Shown here piece by piece: positions 5,448 to 9,254 of a stretch of 9,254 nucleotides of DNA. How positions within the stretch are numbered: position 1 is the stretch's first letter; each line of letters opens with the position of its first letter. Source of the DNA: Solirubrobacterales bacterium (GTDB lineage: Bacteria; Actinomycetota; Thermoleophilia; Solirubrobacterales; Solirubrobacteraceae). The position numbers were made by a program, and so were the translations under genes. The notes below the pieces were generated by a model. It ran no database searches. It was not told where the DNA came from and saw only the letters and a list, made by a program, of their open reading frames with translations. The DNA lies in contig JAOPZQ010000362.1 of assembly GCA_025964075.1 (NCBI GenBank), forward strand, positions 1 to 9,254. Reading direction: 5' to 3'.

Positions 5448-6470
5448 ATGCTCACGCCGCGTCAAGAGCTCTTGCTGCGCCGCCTCGTCGAGGAGCACCT
5501 CGCGGCGGGTCAGCCCGTGGGCTCGAAGGTGCTCGCCGTCGGGATGGAATGGGGGCCCTCGACGGTCCGCGGCGAGCTCGCCTCGCTCGAGGCGCTCGGA
5601 CTGCTCACGCATCCCCACACCTCGGCCGGGCGCGTGCCGACCGACGCCGGGTACCGCTACGTGGTCGACAAGCTGCTGCCCGAGACGCGCGACGCCCCGC
5701 CCGTGCCGGCGCTCGAGCTCACTCTGGTGCGCCGCGAGGTCGACGAGGCGATGCGGGTCACGACCGAGACGCTCTCCCAGGTCACGAAGCTCCTGGCGAT
5801 CGTCTCCGCGCCGCCGATCCACACCGCGAGCATCCGCCACGTCGAGGTGCTCGTCCTCCAGCCGCAGGTCCTGATGGTCGTCGTCATCACCTCGACCGGA
5901 GGGGTCACGAAGAAGCTCTTCACGTTCGAGCACCCCGTCGACCCGGGCCTCGCGGACTGGGCCGGCTCCTACCTGAACGAGCGCCTGGTCGGGATCGGGC
6001 TCGGGGCGAACATGCTCCGCACGCGCCTCGCCGACCCGTCGCTCGGCGTCACCGAACGCGGGTTCCTGCAGACGCTCGCGCCCGCGTTCACGGGCCTCGC
6101 CGGGAGCAGCGGCGACGACATGCTCTACGTCGACGGCACGGCGCGGCTGCTCGCCGAGTCGCACGACCAGGACCTCTCGCGGCTGAACGAGATCGTCGAC
6201 ATGCTCGAGCGGCGCCGCTCGCTGCTCGAGGTCCTGCGCCATGCGCTCGACGAGCGCGACGTCTACGTCCGGATCGGCGCCGAGAACGAGACGCCGGCCC
6301 TCCAGTCCTTCGCCCTCGTCGGCGCCGCGTACGGCCTGCCGCGGCGGTCGCTCGGGACGGTCTCGGTGATCGGCCCGGTCCGGATGGACTACGCCACGGC
6401 GATCCGCTCGGTGCGTGACGCGGCGGCGCAGCTCTCGCGCTACATCGAAGACGTGTACGACGAATCCTGA
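5448..6470 (+). CDS. hrcA: Heat-inducible transcription repressor HrcA
   Basis: A 340-residue repressor of class I heat-shock genes, which in other bacteria binds the CIRCE operator and depends on GroEL to fold. The N-terminal winged helix starts with LTPRQELLL and continues with PVGSKVL (23-29) and STVRGELASLEALGLL. The family signature HPHTSAGRVPTDAGYRY follows (55-71). The central dimerization and GAF-like region runs to the C-terminal VIGPVRMDYATAI and LSRYIEDVYD (about 307-338), which is canonical. The length is normal. The recognition-helix region reads GPSTVRGEL where most members have an S-[SA]-A-T-[IV]-R-N-like sequence, a moderate divergence. The ATG at 5448 gives the expected N-terminus. 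Its stop overlaps the dnaJ start (TGATG), so the two are translationally coupled. The usual co-regulated groESL or dnaK genes are not in the window. Confidence 0.97.
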   Translation: MLTPRQELLLRRLVEEHLAAGQPVGSKVLAVGMEWGPSTVRGELASLEALGLLTHPHTSAGRVPTDAGYRYVVDKLLPETRDAPPVPALELTLVRREVDEAMRVTTETLSQVTKLLAIVSAPPIHTASIRHVEVLVLQPQVLMVVVITSTGGVTKKLFTFEHPVDPGLADWAGSYLNERLVGIGLGANMLRTRLADPSLGVTERGFLQTLAPAFTGLAGSSGDDMLYVDGTARLLAESHDQDLSRLNEIVDMLERRRSLLEVLRHALDERDVYVRIGAENETPALQSFALVGAAYGLPRRSLGTVSVIGPVRMDYATAIRSVRDAAAQLSRYIEDVYDES

Positions 6471-7582
6471 TGCCGGCGGACTACTACGCGGTGCTCGGCG
6501 TCCCTCGCGACGCCCCCGACACGGAGGTGAAGAAGGCCTTCCGGCGCCTCGCGCGCGAGCTGCACCCCGACGTCAACCAGGAGGACCCCGACGCCGAGTC
6601 GAAGTTCAAGCAGGCGGCGGAGGCCTACGAGGTGCTCTCCGACCCCGAGCGCCGGGCGACGTACGATCGCTACGGCGCCGAGGGCCTGCGCTCCGGCGGC
6701 TACGCACCGAACTTCGAGGCCTTCGGCTCCTTCGCGGACATCTTCGACGCCTTCTTCGGAGGCGGCGATCCGTTCTCGCGCGGCGGCGGCGCGATGCAGG
6801 GCGGCGACGTCGCGGTCGGCGCCGAGATCGACCTCGCCGACGCGGCGCGCGGCGCCACCGTCGAGGTCTCCTACGACGCGGTCTCCGTCTGCGAGCACTG
6901 CCACGGCAACGGGGCCGAGCCCGGCACGCCGATCGAGACGTGCGAGCGCTGCCACGGCACCGGCCAGCTCCGCGCGGTGACGCGGACGCCGTTCGGCCAG
7001 GTCGTCCGCGCCGCGCCGTGCGACGTGTGCGGCGGCGACGGCCGGGTGCCCAAGGAGCCCTGCCACGTCTGCCGCGGTCGCGGCCGGACCGTCCGGCGCG
7101 CGACGGTGAGCGTCGACGTCCCGGCCGGCATCGCCGACGGCAACCGGATCCGCATCACCGGCCGCGGCCATGCCGGCGAGCGCGGCGGCCCGTCCGGCGA
7201 CCTCTACGTCCAGATCCGCGTGCGCGAGGACCCGCGGTTCGTGCGCGACGGCAACGACCTCGTGACCGTGATCGACGTCCCCGCGCCGCTCGCCGCGCTC
7301 GGCACGACGCTCGAGACGCCGACCCTGGACGGACCCGCCGACGTCGACATCCCGGCCGGCACACAGCCGGGTGAGGTGATCACGCTCCGGTCCCAGGGCA
7401 TGCCGTCGCTGCGCCGCGGCCGAACCGGAGACCTGCGCGTCGTCGTCAACGTCGTCATCCCGCGACGCCTGTCCAAGCGTCAGCGCGAGCTGCTTGAGGA
7501 GCTGTCGGACACGATCACCGACGAGAACCTGAGCTCCGACGAGGGCATGTTCGCGAAGCTCAAGCGCGCGCTCGGAGGATGA
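6470..7582 (+). CDS. dnaJ: Chaperone protein DnaJ (hrcA-linked, DnaJ2-like)
   Basis: A 370-residue type I Hsp40 that stimulates DnaK ATPase and hands over unfolded clients. The J domain (about 4-70) has the HPD motif at 32-34. The Gly/Phe linker (about 71-112) is short and contains the ADIFDAFFGG segment. The zinc-finger region has all four CxxCxGxG repeats: CEHCHGNG (141-148), CERCHGTG (158-165), CDVCGGDG (184-191) and CHVCRGRG (198-205). The two C-terminal client-binding domains follow, ending in a KRQRELLEEL helix. The start ATG 6470 overlaps the hrcA stop. Actinobacteria often have two dnaJ genes, one with dnaK-grpE and one with hrcA; the location here fits the second kind. DnaK and GrpE must be encoded elsewhere. 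It is followed immediately by prmA. Confidence 0.97.
   Translation: MPADYYAVLGVPRDAPDTEVKKAFRRLARELHPDVNQEDPDAESKFKQAAEAYEVLSDPERRATYDRYGAEGLRSGGYAPNFEAFGSFADIFDAFFGGGDPFSRGGGAMQGGDVAVGAEIDLADAARGATVEVSYDAVSVCEHCHGNGAEPGTPIETCERCHGTGQLRAVTRTPFGQVVRAAPCDVCGGDGRVPKEPCHVCRGRGRTVRRATVSVDVPAGIADGNRIRITGRGHAGERGGPSGDLYVQIRVREDPRFVRDGNDLVTVIDVPAPLAALGTTLETPTLDGPADVDIPAGTQPGEVITLRSQGMPSLRRGRTGDLRVVVNVVIPRRLSKRQRELLEELSDTITDENLSSDEGMFAKLKRALGG
7574..7579 (+). promoter_or_regulatory. Shine-Dalgarno pointing to a non-ATG prmA start
   Basis: GGAGGA lies at the very end of dnaJ, and 4 nt separate it from CTG 7584 in the prmA frame. It also overlaps ATG 7579-7581, but that frame stops after two codons (ATG AGC TGA). 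The site supports translation of prmA beginning here rather than at GTG 7776. Confidence 0.5.
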
Positions 7583-7583
7583 G

Positions 7584-8390
7584 CTGATCCGCCTCGGCGT
7601 ACGCGTCCGGCGCGAGGACGCCGAGCTCGTCCTCGCGGAGCTGCTCGCGCTAGCCCCGTCCGGCGTCGAGGAGGTCGAGGACGGCGCCACCGTCGAGTAC
7701 GCGGTCTACGGCGCGCCGGGGGAGCTGCCGGAGCTGCCCCGTCTGCGGGCGGCGGCAGGCGACGCGCTCGTCGAGGTGACGACGCGGGAGGTCCGCGACG
7801 ACTGGGCGGACCGCTGGCGCGAGTTCCACCGGCCGCTCGTGCTCGGCGACCGGCTCGCCGTGCGCCCGCCGTGGATCGAGGTTCAGTCGGCCAAGGTCGA
7901 CATCGTCATCGACCCCGGCCAGGCGTTCGGCACCGGCGCCCACGCGACGACGCGGCTGTGCCTCGAGGCGCTCCTCGACCTCGAGCCGCGCGGTCCGCTG
8001 CTCGACCTCGGCTCCGGCTCGGGCGTGCTCGCGGTCGCCGCCGCGAAGCTCGGCTGGGGTCCGGTGACCGCCGTCGACCACGACCCGCTGGCGGTCGCGG
8101 CGAGCGCCGAGAACGCGCGCGCCAACGGGGTCGAGCTCTCGGTGGCGCGCTGCGACCTGCGCACCGGTCCGCTGCCCACCGCGCCCACGGTCGTGGCGAA
8201 CCTGCTGCGCCCGCTGCTGCTCGTCTACGCCGAGCGCCTGGCCGAGCCGCCCGAGCGCCTGCTCGTCAGCGGCCTGCTCGCCGGAGAGGTCGACGAGGTC
8301 GCCGGCGCGTTCGCGCGCCGGGGAATGCGCGAGGCCCAGCGCCGCGAGCGCGGCGGCTGGGCCTCGGCATTGCTGTCGCGCTGGTCCTGA
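7584..8390 (+). CDS. prmA: Ribosomal protein L11 methyltransferase PrmA (start codon unusual)
   Basis: An S-adenosylmethionine-dependent enzyme that trimethylates ribosomal protein L11. From CTG 7584 it has 268 residues: an N-terminal L11-recognition domain (about 1-65, starting IRLGVRVRREDAELVLAELL), a linker with WREFHRP, then the catalytic domain. DPGQAFGTGAHATT (110-123) is the PrmA signature. DLGSGSG (141-147) is SAM motif I, VDHDP follows as motif II, and VVANLLRPL contains the conserved Asn206. The length suits the shorter actinobacterial forms. The start is a problem: there is no ATG, GTG or TTG in this frame between the stop at 7530-7532 and GTG 7776. Starting at 7776 would delete the L11-binding domain. 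CTG 7584 after GGAGGA, or a one-base deletion near 7580-7584, explains the data best. It continues the hrcA-dnaJ transcript. The stop faces a minus-strand stop 3 nt away. Confidence 0.9.
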   Translation: MIRLGVRVRREDAELVLAELLALAPSGVEEVEDGATVEYAVYGAPGELPELPRLRAAAGDALVEVTTREVRDDWADRWREFHRPLVLGDRLAVRPPWIEVQSAKVDIVIDPGQAFGTGAHATTRLCLEALLDLEPRGPLLDLGSGSGVLAVAAAKLGWGPVTAVDHDPLAVAASAENARANGVELSVARCDLRTGPLPTAPTVVANLLRPLLLVYAERLAEPPERLLVSGLLAGEVDEVAGAFARRGMREAQRRERGGWASALLSRWS

Positions 8391-8393
8391 GGT

Positions 8394-8669
8394 CTACTGG
8401 ATGCCGCGCGCCGAACGCTTCTCGGCCACATGGGAGTCGATGAGGCGCCGCGCACGCCCCAGGGCGCGGCGCCACTCATCACGATCCCCATCGCGGAGCG
8501 CATCTCGGGAGGACTCGTCCAGCAGCAGAGAGACCTCGAAGAGGGACTCGCGTCCGCTGGTTCCGGTCTCGATCAGATGCAGATTCACGAGCTTCTCGAC
8601 CACGCCGCCAGCATCGACCACGAGGGTGTGAATTCGGGATGAGCGCGGTAGCGAAACAATGCCGCCCAT
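8394..8669 (-). CDS. Small hypothetical protein or remnant, possibly the wing half of a winged-helix regulator
   Basis: A minus-strand reading frame that ends at TAG (8396-8394), just 3 nt from the prmA stop. From ATG 8669 it gives 91 residues; from GTG 8621 it gives 76. Leu, Val, Glu and Lys codons are mostly the GC-ending types favoured by neighbours, but GC at third positions (about three quarters) is lower than in adjacent genes. The stretch VVEKLVNLHLIETGTSGRES looks like the end of a winged-helix DNA-binding domain (last helix, 'GLIE'-like turn, wing). It is followed by a charged helix, WRRALGRARRLIDSHVAEK. The front helices of such a domain are missing, so this may be a 5'-truncated pseudogene. 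A + strand frame (8430-8642) is equally open and has similar base bias, so the coding strand is not certain. No function is assigned. Confidence 0.4.
   Translation of the reverse strand: MGGIVSLPRSSRIHTLVVDAGGVVEKLVNLHLIETGTSGRESLFEVSLLLDESSRDALRDGDRDEWRRALGRARRLIDSHVAEKRSARGIQ
8655..8660 (+). promoter_or_regulatory. Putative -10 box of the FAD oxidoreductase gene (leaderless)
   Basis: AACAAT lies 7 nt before ATG 8668, the same spacing as the box before the HadA-like gene. It is imperfect (the first base is A rather than T). No Shine-Dalgarno is seen before the ATG. The region 8600-8660 is the least GC-rich part of this gap, which fits a promoter. Confidence 0.4.
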
Positions 8670-9254
8670 GACCGATGTCACGATCGTCGGCGCGGGCCAC
8701 AACGGACTCGTCGCCGCCGCGTACCTGGCGAGGGCCGGCCTGTCCGTCGAGGTATTCGAGCGCCGCGATGTCGTCGGCGGCGCGTGCGTGACCGAGGAGC
8801 TGTGGCCCGGGGTGCGCGCGTCACCTGGCGCGTACACGCTCTCGCTCCTGCGCGCGGAGATCATCCGCGACCTCGAGCTCCACCGGCACGGTCTCGAGGT
8901 CTCCGTCCACGAGCCCTACCTGTTCGCTCCGCAGCCGGACGGCCGCAAGGTCGTCACGTGGTCCGACCGCGCCCGGACCGTGCGGCAGCTCCGCGCCGAC
9001 TGGTCGCTCGCCGACGCCAAGGGCTATTCCGCGTTCGCGACCCGCTGGGAGGCGGCGGCGGAGCGCGCCCGGCCGCTGATGCTCGAGCCCCCGGACCGGG
9101 ACCGCTGGCTCGAGGCCGTCGGCCCCGAGATCCTCGAGGGCCCGATCGGCGGCGAGCTCGCCGGCATCCCCTCGCCTGAGGTGCGGGTGCCGTTCGCGAT
9201 CCAGGGGTTGATCGGCACGCTCGCCGGCCCCGACGATCCGGGCACCGCGTTCGT
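8668..9254 (+). CDS. FAD-dependent oxidoreductase, phytoene desaturase/PYROXD2-like (3' truncated)
   Basis: The N-terminal 195 residues of a gene that runs off the window with no stop. It opens with the dinucleotide-binding fold VTIVGAGHNGLVAAAYLARAG (GxGxxG at 8-13). Glu31 at the end of the second strand is the expected ligand of the FAD adenosine ribose. ERRDVVGGACVTEELWPGV follows, which is typical of the CrtI/PYROXD2 amine-oxidase-like superfamily. Full members are about 500-550 residues, so roughly a third is visible. The substrate-binding and C-terminal FAD regions are missing, so carotenoid desaturation cannot be claimed; many actinobacterial members have unknown substrates. ATG 8668 is preferred because the chain begins directly with the Rossmann strand and a -10-like box lies 7 nt upstream. 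ATG 8659 is in frame and would add three residues. Confidence 0.9.
   Translation, partial: MTDVTIVGAGHNGLVAAAYLARAGLSVEVFERRDVVGGACVTEELWPGVRASPGAYTLSLLRAEIIRDLELHRHGLEVSVHEPYLFAPQPDGRKVVTWSDRARTVRQLRADWSLADAKGYSAFATRWEAAAERARPLMLEPPDRDRWLEAVGPEILEGPIGGELAGIPSPEVRVPFAIQGLIGTLAGPDDPGTAF

Noticed and set aside
3868..5455. Two long minus-strand open frames (522 and 385 codons) opposite the HadB-like and dipeptidase genes
   Set aside because: Shadow frames of well-supported + strand genes with all catalytic residues. No recognizable domain on the minus strand.
6440..7690. A 416-codon minus-strand open frame opposite dnaJ
   Set aside because: Antisense to a complete DnaJ with J domain and four zinc motifs. 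Its product is compositionally biased.
7776..8390. prmA starting at GTG 7776
   Set aside because: This removes the N-terminal L11-recognition domain, which is clearly encoded upstream in the same frame after a good Shine-Dalgarno.
8430..8642. A 70-codon + strand frame in the gap after prmA
   Set aside because: Possible, but there is no ribosome binding site or recognizable fold. The opposite strand gives a more domain-like product and a stop placed right at the prmA end. Base bias alone does not decide, so it is kept only as an alternative.
1..9254. CRISPR arrays, tRNA/rRNA genes, insertion sequences, phage or defence genes
   Set aside because: Looked for by eye. No direct-repeat arrays, no tRNA-like cloverleaf or CCA end, and no transposase, integrase or nuclease domains were found in any convincing frame.

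Overview
This is a very GC-rich bacterial window (well over 65% GC by eye, with third codon positions almost always G or C). Gene content and style suggest a high-GC actinomycete-type bacterium, possibly Thermoleophilia/Solirubrobacterales. The grounds are the GC content, an hrcA-dnaJ pair without grpE/dnaK, a HadA/HadB-like dehydratase pair, and several genes that seem to be read from leaderless mRNAs. The taxonomic guess is an inference. All confident genes are on the + strand. I see no rRNA, tRNA, CRISPR array, insertion sequence or attachment site.

Layout. (1) 1-850: the 3' end of a helical-repeat (TPR-like) protein, then a small SRPBCC-fold protein with its own Shine-Dalgarno. (2) 894-2708: lepA (elongation factor 4), apparently starting a new transcript from a leaderless-type promoter. 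(3) 2718-5422: a short-chain dehydrogenase/reductase (SDR), two adjacent hot-dog-fold MaoC/HadA-HadB-like dehydratase subunits, and an M19 (renal-type) dipeptidase. A second leaderless-type promoter lies before the first dehydratase. The SDR plus dehydratase pair could perform the beta-keto reduction and dehydration steps of a fatty-acyl cycle. (4) 5448-8390: hrcA, dnaJ and prmA, tightly packed with overlapping stop/start codons. This is the conserved heat-shock/L11-methyltransferase block, with a strong TACAAT -10 box just before hrcA and no CIRCE operator in view. (5) 8391-8667: a short lower-GC gap with a probable minus-strand gene or gene remnant whose stop faces the prmA stop. (6) 8668-9254: the 5' part of an FAD-dependent, phytoene-desaturase/PYROXD2-like oxidoreductase that runs off the window.

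The window is mostly core housekeeping. I do not see a convincing new defence, mobile or biosynthetic system. The points most worth a second look are: prmA, whose complete N-terminal domain has no ATG, GTG or TTG start; the reductase/dehydratase cassette between lepA and hrcA; the recurring leaderless -10 arrangement; and the odd minus-strand fragment downstream of prmA, where rsmE often sits in other genomes.
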